Below the pieces are notes generated by a model. It saw only the letters and a program-made list of their open reading frames with translations. It did no database searches and was not told the origin of the DNA. A DNA stretch of 19,898 nt from an uncultured Eubacteriales bacterium (lineage in GTDB: Bacteria > Bacillota > Clostridia > Oscillospirales > Acutalibacteraceae). Position 1 is the stretch's first letter, and every line of letters starts with the position of its first letter. Location: assembly GCA_934695425.1 (NCBI GenBank), contig CAKUVH010000012.1, positions 1-19,898 on the forward strand, in the 5' to 3' direction. Positions 1 through 6,956 of this stretch are shown here, piece by piece. The translations under genes were made by a program, and so were the position numbers.

Positions 1-159
1 ACTATGACACTTAATTTTGCCGACCGACACGATGAGATTTTGGCTGTTCTAAACCCTGCTCAGACGGACTATTTCTACTATGTGCATTCGCCGTCGGGAC
101 AAGCTTATTACGCCAAGACTAATCCTGAGCACTTGCAAAATGTAAGGAATACCGATTGA
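1..159 (+). CDS. mltG: Endolytic murein transglycosylase MltG, C-terminal end (partial)
   Basis: Frame 1 is open from the first base to TGA at 157-159 and gives the last 52 residues of a protein cut by the window edge. The stretch AVLNPAQTDYFYYV, followed by a Tyr-Tyr-Ala-Lys-Thr segment and a closing EHLQN, matches the C-terminal end of the MltG/YceG family. There, an NPA..YLYFV strand and an FAKT..EH motif close the catalytic domain. MltG is a membrane-anchored lytic transglycosylase that cuts nascent glycan strands and so ends their polymerisation. A class B penicillin-binding protein follows 78 bp downstream on the same strand, consistent with a wall-synthesis neighbourhood. The catalytic glutamate and the membrane anchor lie outside the window, so the call rests on the tail alone. 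Confidence 0.8.
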   Translation, partial: TMTLNFADRHDEILAVLNPAQTDYFYYVHSPSGQAYYAKTNPEHLQNVRNTD

Positions 160-187
160 GATTAATATGTATGTTTGAACGAAAATG

Positions 188-237
188 AGCCGATACTTAT
201 CTTGTAACAAAATTTATGAGATAAGGTTGGCTTTTTT
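188..237 (+). terminator. Hairpin plus T-run between mltG and the PBP gene
   Basis: Bases 188-201 pair with 220-232 (about 13 bp including two G-T pairs and one bulged A at 195), and six T residues follow at 232-237. This looks like an intrinsic terminator for mltG. The T-run directly abuts the ATG of the next gene, and the only Shine-Dalgarno-like bases for that gene (AAGG, 223-226) lie inside the 3' arm. It could therefore also control translation of the PBP. Confidence 0.55.
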
Positions 238-1866
238 ATGTATAAAAGATTTTTGATTTTGTATGGCTCTTTGATGGGGCTGTTTTGCCTTTCGTTTTTT
301 TGGATTGATAAAATTTCTCATGAAGAAAAACTCTACGAAGCGGCGGCGAATCAGCAATCGTATAAAGTTAAAATTTCGGATATTCGAGGGAGCATTTATG
401 ATTGCCGAGGAAATTTACTGGTAAATAACAACAAAAAATTAATCGCTTCGGTCATCCCCGGCTTGGAGTCTTTGACGGCATTACTGCCTGCTGTGCCGGA
501 GAATAAAAAGGCGGAACTTTACAAAAAATCAGCAGGAAAATCGCCTTTCAACATTGAAGTGGAACGCAAAGTAAATTCTCCGTACGTGAAAATTTTCGAA
601 ATACCGATAAGATATTACGGAGCGCCGATAGCCCCGCATATTATCGGGTATTTATCGGGCGACAAAAAGGGTGTCTGCGGGGTTGAAAAAGCTTTTGATA
701 AATATTTATACGGCGAAAATCACGAGATATACGTGAAGTACAGCGTAGATGCATCGGGAAAAATTCTTCCCGGGAAAAGCAATATTATAGAGGATAAATC
801 CTATTTGATGTCCAAGGGCGTGGCGCTGAACATAGACAGCAAAATTCAGGCAATTGCGAGCGAGTGCGCAAATAAGTACATCAAGCGCGGCGCTGTCATA
901 ATTTGCGAGGTTCCGAACTGCGAAATTCGGGCGTGTTTAAGTTTTCCGTCTTTTATTCCAACAAATGTCGGCATGAGTTTGAACGACAAAGATTCCCCGC
1001 TTTTAAACAGGGCTTTTGCGTCATTTAATTTGGGTTCCGTTTTTAAATTAATAACTTCTGCGGCGGCTCTGGAATGCGGAATAAGCCCGGATTTCACGTA
1101 CGATTGTCAAGGGTTCAATCAAGTTGAAGATGCAAAATTTAAATGTTTTAATTCGAAAAAACACGAAGAAGTAAACATGGAGCAAGCCCTCGCCCACTCC
1201 TGCAACGGATATTTTATAGAATTAATCAAAAAAATGCCGTATGATTCGGTTTTAAAAATGGCGAAAAAATTCCGCTTGGGGAGCCCTAACACTCTCGCGC
1301 CGGAAATGTCTTCATCCGCCGGAAAACTCCCATCGGAAGAAAGTCTAAAAGATATGAAAACTTTGGCTAATTTTTCGTTCGGACAAGGCAAGTTGCTCGC
1401 TTCGCCCGTGCAAATTTCGGGAGTGATCAACACGATAGCGTCCGAGGGCATTTATTCAAACCCTAAGCTGATAAAATCCTTGGTAAATGAGGCGAAAAAA
1501 GAAAATTTAAAAATTTTAAATATAATTCCGAAAGAAAAAGAAAGAATAATTTCAAAAAAGAACGCCGACATCATAAAAGGCCACATGAAGGCATCCATGG
1601 ACTACGGAACGAGTTCGAAAGGGCTGCCCGAAAACACATCCGCCGGTGCGAAAACTTCCACGGCGCAAACGGGCATAATTGAAGACGGGAAAAGAGTGGA
1701 ACAATCGTGGTTTGCGGGATTTTTCCCCTATGAAAATCCCAAATATACGGTGGTAATCTTATCGGAAGACGGCGGCGGTGGCGGCGAAAGTTGCGGGCCG
1801 GTGTTTAAAGAAATTGCCGAGAGGATGACGAGCGAGCTTCCGGAGATTTTTTCAATTCCTCAGTAA
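238..1866 (+). CDS. Class B penicillin-binding protein (peptidoglycan D,D-transpeptidase, FtsI/PbpA-like)
   Basis: This is a 542-residue monofunctional transpeptidase that would cross-link peptidoglycan stem peptides on the outer face of the membrane. Residues 5-22 form a single N-terminal membrane anchor. A dimerisation/pedestal region follows, with the typical RGSIYDCRGNLL motif near residues 50-61. The transpeptidase domain shows all three active-site motifs: SVFK (267-270, nucleophile Ser267), SCN (321-323) and KTS (472-474, the KTG-box variant followed by TAQTG). There are no PASTA domains, so it is shorter than SpoVD-type proteins. The ATG at 238 is the only reasonable start because upstream codons are not starts; its ribosome site is weak and lies inside a hairpin. 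The 3' end overlaps a convergent minus-strand gene by 62 bp. Whether it serves division or another wall-synthesis process cannot be told from the sequence. Confidence 0.92.
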   Translation: MYKRFLILYGSLMGLFCLSFFWIDKISHEEKLYEAAANQQSYKVKISDIRGSIYDCRGNLLVNNNKKLIASVIPGLESLTALLPAVPENKKAELYKKSAGKSPFNIEVERKVNSPYVKIFEIPIRYYGAPIAPHIIGYLSGDKKGVCGVEKAFDKYLYGENHEIYVKYSVDASGKILPGKSNIIEDKSYLMSKGVALNIDSKIQAIASECANKYIKRGAVIICEVPNCEIRACLSFPSFIPTNVGMSLNDKDSPLLNRAFASFNLGSVFKLITSAAALECGISPDFTYDCQGFNQVEDAKFKCFNSKKHEEVNMEQALAHSCNGYFIELIKKMPYDSVLKMAKKFRLGSPNTLAPEMSSSAGKLPSEESLKDMKTLANFSFGQGKLLASPVQISGVINTIASEGIYSNPKLIKSLVNEAKKENLKILNIIPKEKERIISKKNADIIKGHMKASMDYGTSSKGLPENTSAGAKTSTAQTGIIEDGKRVEQSWFAGFFPYENPKYTVVILSEDGGGGGESCGPVFKEIAERMTSELPEIFSIPQ

Positions 1867-2113
1867 TATTTTTTAATTTTTGGTATATTTTTGGAATTAT
1901 TTCTTGGCCTCGATTATAAATATATTCAACATCGTAATTTGAAACTGTGAAATTACACTCGTACCAATTTTTAATTTCATCGTAAAAAATCGGCTTGAAC
2001 GATTTGACAAAAAACAAAAATAACAGTAAAATTACACATGCGGAAATTCTTATGTAGGTAATGCTGAGATTTTTTTTGGGAGTGCTCAAAATTTCATCTT
2101 TATTTACATCCAT
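1805..2113 (-). CDS. Small single-pass membrane protein, unknown function
   Basis: This 102-residue protein is not recognised. It begins with a polar ~15-residue stretch, then has one strong membrane segment (about residues 18-40, rich in I, L, V and F), then a charged extracytoplasmic-looking tail with lysine/glutamate-rich helices. A good ribosome site (AAGGAG, 2123-2128, seven to nine bases before the ATG) supports translation. The last ~20 codons run antisense into the end of the upstream PBP gene, so the two genes converge and overlap by 62 bp. The final serine/arginine-rich residues look like read-on into antisense sequence. The protein may be the truncated N-terminus of a larger exported protein, for example a membrane-anchored peptidase, but nothing here proves that. 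Confidence 0.6.
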   Translation of the reverse strand: MDVNKDEILSTPKKNLSITYIRISACVILLLFLFFVKSFKPIFYDEIKNWYECNFTVSNYDVEYIYNRGQEIIPKIYQKLKNITEELKKSPEARSSSSRQFL

Positions 2114-2157
2114 GATTGTATTTCTCCTTTTTATTCGAGAATTTTTGCTTGTATCTA

Positions 2158-2186
2158 TTTACTATTATGAAAAAGTATGTTAAAAT
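2158..2186 (+). promoter_or_regulatory. Putative sigma-A promoter for the 2229 peptide-tmcAL-folC genes
   Basis: TTTACT (2158-2163), a 17-base spacer and TAAAAT (2181-2186) precede the small gene at 2229 by about 40 bases. It is a reasonable but not perfect sigma-A match, in the gap between a minus-strand gene and a plus-strand gene run. Confidence 0.45.
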
Positions 2187-2228
2187 ATGATTAATAACCA
2201 AATATTTTTTGATAAAGGATGGAATTAA

Positions 2229-2327
2229 ATGAAAAATAAAAGAAAAATATTCGTGAGAATAGTAGCGATTCTATGTTCTGTTTTGACATTGGCGGGCGTG
2301 ATTAGTTCTCTGATTTTCTATTTATAA
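2229..2327 (+). CDS. 32-residue single-pass membrane peptide
   Basis: A short open frame encodes a peptide with a basic N-terminus (MKNKRK) and one membrane helix covering roughly residues 7-31. The ribosome site AAAGGATGG lies at a normal distance upstream (2213-2221). This shape (basic start, single helix, almost no tail) resembles the DUF4044-like tiny membrane proteins of Firmicutes. That family call is from memory of the general pattern and is uncertain. The gene ends 11 bp before tmcAL, which lacks a ribosome site of its own, so the peptide frame may serve to deliver ribosomes to tmcAL by translational coupling. Confidence 0.6.
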   Translation: MKNKRKIFVRIVAILCSVLTLAGVISSLIFYL

Positions 2328-2338
2328 AATTAAAATTT

Positions 2339-3505
2339 ATGAAAATTTGTGCAATAATATCAGAATTTAACCCATTTCACAATGGCCACAAATACCTGGT
2401 AGACAAGGCAACAGACCTTGGATATACACATAAAATAGCAATCATGAGTGGAAATTTTGTTCAAAGAGGAGAACCTGCTATAATTTCAAAAGGCGCAAGA
2501 ACACAGGCCGCTTTGAAAAACGGAATAAATCTCGTGATTGAAATACCCTCTGTGTGGGCGATATCAACCTCGGAAAGATACGCCCGGGCAGGGGTTACAA
2601 TTGCCGATTCCTTGGGATGCGTGGAGTCTCTCGTTTTTGGGAGCGAGTCAGGAAATTTGGAATCTTTGCGTGAAATCGCAGGCGTTTTGGATACTTCGGA
2701 TTTTTCGAATTTTTTAAAAAATTTTTCAGAAACAGGAATAACTTTCGCAAAAGCTCGAGAAAAAGCCGTTCAAAAAATACTTAAAAATTTGGATACTTCG
2801 CTCTACATGCAAAACGCAAACGACAATCTTGCAATAGAATATATCAGGAATTTAAACAAAATAAATTCAAAAATCGCTCCGATAAGCGTAAAAAGAGCCA
2901 AAGATGAAAATATAATTTCGGCTTCGGAAATAAGAGATTTAATCTACTGCGGAAGTGATTTCGAAAATTATTTGCCAAAAAATTGCGAAGAAATAATACA
3001 TAATGAAATAAAAAACAATTTAGCTCCGACGAACACGAAAAATGCCGAAAAAATAATACTTTATAAGTTAAAATCTTTATCAAAAGATGGATTCAAAAGC
3101 CTGCCGGATGTATCGGAAGGACTGGAAAATAGATTCATAAAATTTGTAAATAATTCGGAAAATTTCGAAAAATTTTTGCCGGAAATAAAAACAAAAAGGT
3201 ATACAATGTCACGAATAAAGCGTATAATTATGGCAGCGACGTTGGACATAAAAAACGAAGCTCAAATTCAAGATGTTCCATACATAAGAATTTTGGGAGC
3301 GGATGAAAAAGGCATAGAAATTCTGAAAAAATCCAAAAAATTCTCTTTGCCTGTAATTACGAAATATTCCGAAACGAAAAATTTGTCAAAATTCGGAGCG
3401 AAAATTTTCGAAAAAGAATGTTTTTGTACGAGTATATACGGATTATTTTTAAAAAATGTAAAAAATTTGCCACCGGAGCAACAATTTAAATTAATAAGAG
3501 GTTGA
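2339..3505 (+). CDS. tmcAL: tRNA(Met) cytidine acetate ligase TmcAL
   Basis: This 388-residue protein belongs to the YlbM/TmcAL family, which uses ATP and acetate to make N4-acetylcytidine at the wobble position of elongator tRNA-Met in the cytoplasm. The N-terminus carries the nucleotidyltransferase-fold signature: SEFNPFHNGH at residues 8-17 (with the HxGH element) and IMSGNFVQRGEPAI at about 35-48. A conserved ISASEIRDLI segment, which corresponds to the ISxxxIR element of this superfamily, lies near residues 193-202. Length is normal for the family (about 390-410). The start is fixed by the family's typical first residues, even though no Shine-Dalgarno sequence is visible in the 11 bases between this ATG and the preceding small gene. 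folC starts seven bases downstream, so the two are probably co-transcribed. Confidence 0.93.
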   Translation: MKICAIISEFNPFHNGHKYLVDKATDLGYTHKIAIMSGNFVQRGEPAIISKGARTQAALKNGINLVIEIPSVWAISTSERYARAGVTIADSLGCVESLVFGSESGNLESLREIAGVLDTSDFSNFLKNFSETGITFAKAREKAVQKILKNLDTSLYMQNANDNLAIEYIRNLNKINSKIAPISVKRAKDENIISASEIRDLIYCGSDFENYLPKNCEEIIHNEIKNNLAPTNTKNAEKIILYKLKSLSKDGFKSLPDVSEGLENRFIKFVNNSENFEKFLPEIKTKRYTMSRIKRIIMAATLDIKNEAQIQDVPYIRILGADEKGIEILKKSKKFSLPVITKYSETKNLSKFGAKIFEKECFCTSIYGLFLKNVKNLPPEQQFKLIRG

Positions 3506-3512
3506 CCGTCTC

Positions 3513-4799
3513 ATGACCTATGAAGAAGCTGTAAAAAGAATAAATGCGCGCTTGAAATTCGGTTCGAATCAGAATTTGGAGCGGATTGAGAAATTACTTT
3601 CTTTGGCGAAAAATCCTGAGAAAGATCTTAAATATATCCATGTTGCAGGGACAAACGGCAAAGGTTCCGTCTGTTTCGCGCTCGAGAGCGTTTTAAAAAA
3701 GGCAAATTACAAGACCGGGATGTATATTTCTCCATCGATAGACTCCTTAAACGAAAGAATTCGAGTAAACGGAGAGTGCATAAGTAACGAAAAATTTGCC
3801 GAGATTTACAGTTTTTTAGAGCCTTTGACTTATGATAAATTTTTCAAGAACAACCCTATCACGGAATTTGAAATGATGACGGCAATAGCGTTCAAATTTT
3901 TTAAGGATTCGGGCTGCGACATTGTGGTACTCGAAACAGGAATGGGCGGAAGATTGGACGCGACAAATGTGATTGAATCGCCGTTGTGCACGGTTATAAC
4001 TTCGATAGACCTCGACCACACGAAAGTTTTGGGGAACTCAATTCAAAAAATAGTGATTGAAAAATGCGGGATAATCAAAAGAGATTCCGAAGTAATTGTG
4101 GCGCCGAAGCAAAATCTGGTCGTTTACAGTACGGTTCATGTGTTTTCAAAAATACTGAATAACAGCATGCATATCGCGGATATTTCTCAACTCAAAAATC
4201 TTAAATATTCTATAGATGACGGCTTTTCTTTTGAATATAAGGGCGTGAGTTTGAAGGCGCCCATCCACGGAGAATATCAGATTGATAATTTGGCGACAAT
4301 CTGCAAAACTTTAGACATTTTGAGGAAAAAAATTAATATTCCGATAAAAAGTATTCAAGAAGGGATGGCGGAAATTTATATTCCTTGCAGAATGGAAATC
4401 ATGCATAAAAATCCGCTGGTGATTTTGGATAGTGCGCATAATCCTGCCGGTGCTGATAAACTTTCGCAATTTATACGAAATCATCTTAGAGATAGAAATA
4501 TTATTGGTATAATTGGAGCTTTTAAGGATAAAGATGTGAAATCGATGATTTTTGAGACCACCGATTTATTCGAAAAAATAATAACCGTAGAACCAAAATC
4601 CAAACGAGCGATGCCGCTGGAAAAATTAACCAAAATAGCCTCCGAATACAACGATAATGTTTTGGCTTGCGAAAGTGTGGACCGGGCGCTGCGAGAGGCT
4701 TTGAAAAATACGAACGAAGATGCGTGCGTCGTGATGTTCGGCTCATTTTCAATAATGAGAGACGCAAAAATCTCTTTAAAATCTATTTTTAATTCTTGA
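3513..4799 (+). CDS. folC: Bifunctional folylpolyglutamate synthase / dihydrofolate synthase
   Basis: This 428-residue Mur-ligase-family enzyme adds glutamate to dihydropteroate and/or to reduced folates with ATP hydrolysis in the cytoplasm. The P-loop HVAGTNGKGSV spans about residues 43-53, followed by the folate-site stretch YISPSIDSLNERIRVNG. LETGMGGRLDATN (about residues 140-152) and IDLDHTKVLG are the central-domain metal and nucleotide motifs. LDSAHNPAG marks the start of the C-terminal domain. Length is normal. The ATG follows tmcAL by seven bases, with GAGG upstream as the ribosome site. The stop codon overlaps the -35 element of the tRNA promoter that follows. Confidence 0.95.
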   Translation: MTYEEAVKRINARLKFGSNQNLERIEKLLSLAKNPEKDLKYIHVAGTNGKGSVCFALESVLKKANYKTGMYISPSIDSLNERIRVNGECISNEKFAEIYSFLEPLTYDKFFKNNPITEFEMMTAIAFKFFKDSGCDIVVLETGMGGRLDATNVIESPLCTVITSIDLDHTKVLGNSIQKIVIEKCGIIKRDSEVIVAPKQNLVVYSTVHVFSKILNNSMHIADISQLKNLKYSIDDGFSFEYKGVSLKAPIHGEYQIDNLATICKTLDILRKKINIPIKSIQEGMAEIYIPCRMEIMHKNPLVILDSAHNPAGADKLSQFIRNHLRDRNIIGIIGAFKDKDVKSMIFETTDLFEKIITVEPKSKRAMPLEKLTKIASEYNDNVLACESVDRALREALKNTNEDACVVMFGSFSIMRDAKISLKSIFNS

Positions 4800-4824
4800 C
4801 TTAATTTGAAATATGATGTAGAAT
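4796..4824 (+). promoter_or_regulatory. Sigma-A promoter of tRNA-Ala
   Basis: TTGACT (4796-4801), a 17-base spacer and TAGAAT (4819-4824) predict a start near 4831, about 25 bases before the mature tRNA 5' end. The -35 box overlaps the folC stop codon. Confidence 0.75.
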
Positions 4825-4855
4825 GATAAGTGCAGGGTGTTTGGACTCTGTTTTT

Positions 4856-4931
<76 letters not shown>

Positions 4932-4936
4932 ATAAT

Positions 4937-4979
4937 AAAACCGCAGGATACTGGTTTTGGGATGTGTTCCTGCGGTTTT
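4937..4979 (+). terminator. Intrinsic terminator of tRNA-Ala
   Basis: A perfect 12-bp stem (AAAACCGCAGGA, 4937-4948, with its complement at 4968-4979) ends in a T-rich 3' arm and a further T-rich stretch downstream. Confidence 0.9.
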
Positions 4980-4995
4980 ATTCTGTTATTTTTTG

Positions 4996-5024
4996 TTGAA
5001 TTTTGAATTTTTCTAATATATAAT
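4996..5024 (+). promoter_or_regulatory. Module A toxin promoter
   Basis: TTGAAT (4996-5001), a 17-base spacer and TATAAT (5019-5024) predict a start at about 5031-5033, at or just before GTAGTAGGAG. Confidence 0.85.
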
Positions 5025-5065
5025 TAAGTTCTGTAGTAGGAGTTTAGCTTACGGAGAAACGGTTT

Positions 5066-5088
5066 GCCCACTCCCGATAGAGAGGGGC
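5066..5088 (+). promoter_or_regulatory. Module A ribosome-site-sequestering hairpin
   Basis: GCCC (5066-5069) and CTC (5071-5073) pair with GAG (5082-5084) and GGGC (5085-5088) around one bulged A. This buries the Shine-Dalgarno sequence GAGGGG (5082-5087), seven bases before the ATG. Confidence 0.6.
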
Positions 5089-5094
5089 GTTGGT

Positions 5095-5163
5095 ATGTCG
5101 GAATTAATCCTTGTTTTATTAATTTTGATCACATTTTACAAAATAATTAGCCATAATAAATAG
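5095..5163 (+). CDS. Module A: 22-residue hydrophobic peptide, putative type I toxin
   Basis: The frame encodes MSELILVLLILITFYKII followed by four polar residues (SHNK). A short acidic start, a continuous membrane-spanning helix and a small basic tail form the plan of type I toxin peptides such as Ibs or TxpA, which insert in the inner membrane. No family is recognised by sequence. The Shine-Dalgarno GAGGGG is well spaced but folded into a leader hairpin. The stop codon sits at the base of the central hairpin. The paralogue in module C (7391-7465) shares the MS(E/D)L start, the LLIL core and the YKIIS end, which supports both as real genes under selection. Confidence 0.7.
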   Translation: MSELILVLLILITFYKIISHNK

Positions 5164-5196
5164 CCGTCTTTCTCTCGCCAAAAAGTAAAGACGGCT
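5162..5196. terminator. Module A central hairpin (bidirectional terminator)
   Basis: AGCCGTCTTT (5162-5171) and AAAGACGGCT (5187-5196) form a 10-bp stem that would end both the toxin mRNA and the convergent antisense RNA. The T-runs on either side are weak, so some read-through is possible. Confidence 0.65.
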
Positions 5197-5264
5197 TAAA
5201 TTAATTATATAAGTTAAATCTTTTTGGGGCTAAACCGCTTTTTAAACGGTTTCGCTCCTACTAC
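5162..5264 (-). ncRNA. Module A antisense RNA, putative RNA antitoxin
   Basis: A minus-strand promoter at 5269-5297 drives an RNA that starts at about 5264 with GUAGUAGGAG and contains the hairpin-forming AAACCG...CGGUUU. It then has AGCCCC and reaches the central hairpin about 100 nt later. No credible open frame is present. It overlaps the toxin mRNA at the 3' end only (the central hairpin). Its GCCCC can also pair with the toxin's GGGGC at the ribosome site (5084-5088). The function is inferred from layout and complementarity. Confidence 0.65.
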
Positions 5265-5268
5265 CTTT

Positions 5269-5297
5269 ATTATATGTCGCGAATTCTTAAAAGTCAA
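5269..5297 (-). promoter_or_regulatory. Module A antisense promoter
   Basis: Read on the minus strand: TTGACT (5297-5292), a 17-base spacer and TATAAT (5274-5269), close to consensus sigma-A. The transcript would start at about 5262-5264. Confidence 0.85.
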
Positions 5298-5349
5298 CAT
5301 GACTTTATTTTTTTGTTGAAATTTAAATAACCTTATACAATATTATATA

Positions 5350-5832
5350 TCAATTATTTTTATTAATATTCGACGACTCAATAACGTCTTCTACGCAGAT
5401 ACCAAGCGGGGCGCCGACAAAAGTTCCTGCTCCAAATCCCGCTGTCATGTAAGCAATTGTGCTCAGAGCCACTCGCCAAGCTTTGCCCCACGCTCCAATG
5501 TCTTTATCTTTTTTAGCTGCTTTTTGTGCCCATTTATATCCCTCTACAGCACCGATCGCCGCTCCGCCTAATGTTCCGGCTGAACGAATTGTCACATACA
5601 CCTTTTCCCCGGCGGTCAGTTTCCCGCCGGAAATTTGTTTTAGTTCTTCGGGAGTCAGTTTTTTAGACACTTTTGCAGCTTCTGAATAAAAATTTTTTAA
5701 ATCTTCAAACTCTTCATCTGAAAGATTAATTTCTTTCTCTTTGAAAGCCGATTTTACTTCATCTTTGGTTTTACATTCTAAGATCTTTCTTACGAACTTT
5801 TCATCTTGTAAAACGTCTTCGATTTTAGCCAT
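5350..5832 (-). CDS. Double-glycine-leader bacteriocin-like precursor, copy 3 of the operon
   Basis: This 160-residue precursor has a 70-residue leader ending in LTPEELKQISGG and a 90-residue core. The leader is acidic and helical, and its ILECK..DEV..AF segment and final EEL..ISGG resemble Nif11-like leader peptides. The GG site would be cut by a C39-peptidase ABC exporter. The core is glycine-rich, with GxxxG-type runs (SAGTLGGAAIGAVEGYKWAQ and a later TAGFGAGTFVGAPLG) typical of membrane-inserting class II bacteriocins. The start at 5832 (MAKIED) is chosen over an upstream in-frame ATG at 5862. It matches the two paralogues and has AAGGAGG just upstream. It is the last gene of three, 30 bp after the stop of copy 2. 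No exporter, modification enzyme or immunity gene lies in the window. Confidence 0.75.
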   Translation of the reverse strand: MAKIEDVLQDEKFVRKILECKTKDEVKSAFKEKEINLSDEEFEDLKNFYSEAAKVSKKLTPEELKQISGGKLTAGEKVYVTIRSAGTLGGAAIGAVEGYKWAQKAAKKDKDIGAWGKAWRVALSTIAYMTAGFGAGTFVGAPLGICVEDVIESSNINKNN

Positions 5833-5862
5833 ATTTCTTCCTCCTTTTGTATGCAAAATCAT

Positions 5863-6312
5863 TTATCTGGGTATATCATGTACAAGTATTGACCCTCCGG
5901 CTATAGCCCCGGCCGTCATTCCTCCTGCAGAGCCCAGTACCATGCCGCCGAGTGTGGTCAAAGCCACTATAAAAATTTTGCCTCCTATTCCAACATCCTC
6001 ACCATCCAAACATTTAAGTCCGGTAATAGCTCCAAATGCCGCGCCGCTTAATGTTCCCGCAGAGTAAATTGCCGCACACACCTTTTCTCCACGATCTAAT
6101 TTACCTCCTGAAATTTGTTTTAGTTCTTCCGGAGTCAATTCTTTAGATATCTTGGCGGCTTCTGAATAAAATTTCTTCAAGTCTTCAAATTCTTCATCTG
6201 AAAGATTGATTTCTTTCTCTTTGAAAGCCGATTTTACTTCTTCTTTGGTTTTGGACTCTAGAATTTTTCTTACGAACTTTTCATCCTGTAAAACATCTTC
6301 GATTTTAGCCAT
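5863..6312 (-). CDS. Double-glycine-leader bacteriocin-like precursor, copy 2 of the operon
   Basis: This 149-residue paralogue of its neighbours has a nearly identical leader to GG at 69-70, then a 79-residue core. The core is the most divergent and most glycine-rich of the three, with stretches such as LGGMVLGSAGGMTAGAIAGG. It contains two cysteines (in EKVCAAIYSAG and in LKCLD), which the other two cores lack at these sites. Ribosome site GGGAGGAAG precedes the ATG. The core may form two short transmembrane helices joined by a GEDVGIGGK loop. It could act alone or with its paralogues as a multi-peptide bacteriocin; both ideas are inference. Confidence 0.75.
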   Translation of the reverse strand: MAKIEDVLQDEKFVRKILESKTKEEVKSAFKEKEINLSDEEFEDLKKFYSEAAKISKELTPEELKQISGGKLDRGEKVCAAIYSAGTLSGAAFGAITGLKCLDGEDVGIGGKIFIVALTTLGGMVLGSAGGMTAGAIAGGSILVHDIPR

Positions 6313-6363
6313 ATTTCTTCCTCCCTTTTATTTTATATTCCTAATCACGCCGTTTTTCCTAAG

Positions 6364-6834
6364 TCACTTATAATAATCTTCATTTAAATCATGTGCTATC
6401 ATACCCGCAGGAGTACCAACCATCAATCCTAAATATAGGCCTGTCGTCATGCCGCTGATCGTGCTAAGAGCTACTCTCCAAACTTTGCGCCATGTTTCGA
6501 TATCTTTACCTTTTTTATTTGGAGTTTGCGCCCATTTATATCCAATAACAGCCCCAATTGCTCCGCCGCCCAGTGCTCCTGCCGAGCGAACTGCGTAATC
6601 TACTTTTTCTGCAATATCCAAATTACCTCCCGAAATTTGTTTTAGTTCTTCGGGACTCAGTTTTTTAGACACTTTGGCAGCTTCTGAATAAAACTTCTTT
6701 AAATCTTCAAATTCTTCATCTGAAAGATTAATTTCTTTCTCTTTGAAAGCCGATTTTACTTCTTCTTTGGTTTTACATTCTAAGATCTTTCTTACGAAGT
6801 TTTCATCTTGTAAAACGTCTTCAATTTTAGCCAT
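6364..6834 (-). CDS. Double-glycine-leader bacteriocin-like precursor, copy 1 of the operon
   Basis: This first gene of the operon encodes a 156-residue precursor with the shared leader (GG at 69-70) and an 86-residue core. The core is close to that of the 5350-5832 gene: both keep GAV.GYKWAQ, KDI..W.K.WRVALSTI and a C-terminal VG.P.G segment. This suggests that these two derive from the same duplication and that copy 2 diverged. AAGGAGG lies seven bases upstream of the ATG, and a consensus promoter lies about 20 bases beyond that. It would be exported through a GG-cleaving ABC transporter encoded elsewhere. The activity is not proven; a Nif11-leader RiPP precursor is the main alternative. 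Confidence 0.75.
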   Translation of the reverse strand: MAKIEDVLQDENFVRKILECKTKEEVKSAFKEKEINLSDEEFEDLKKFYSEAAKVSKKLSPEELKQISGGNLDIAEKVDYAVRSAGALGGGAIGAVIGYKWAQTPNKKGKDIETWRKVWRVALSTISGMTTGLYLGLMVGTPAGMIAHDLNEDYYK

Positions 6835-6860
6835 ATCTTTTTCCTCCTTTTTTACTATAT

Positions 6861-6888
6861 ATTATATGCATAATTACATTAAAGTCAA
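6861..6888 (-). promoter_or_regulatory. Promoter of the bacteriocin-like operon
   Basis: Read on the minus strand: TTGACT (6888-6883), a 16-base spacer and TATAAT (6866-6861). Transcription would start at about 6854, just upstream of the AAGGAGG of copy 1. Confidence 0.75.
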
Positions 6889-6914
6889 ATTATTTTGTGA
6901 ATATTTAATAAAAT

Positions 6915-6945
6915 AACTCTATTCGACACGCAATCAAATAGAGTT
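6915..6945. terminator. Hairpin between the bacteriocin-like operon and module B
   Basis: AACTCTATT (6915-6923) pairs with AATAGAGTT (6937-6945), followed on the + strand by a T-rich tract. It could insulate module B from plus-strand transcription. No plus-strand transcript is evident just upstream. Confidence 0.4.
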
Positions 6946-6956
6946 TTATTTTTTTG

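Noticed and set aside
5741..6067. 108-codon plus-strand frame across two bacteriocin-like genes
   Set aside because: Antisense shadow of the minus-strand genes, which have clear ribosome sites, shared leaders and an operon promoter.
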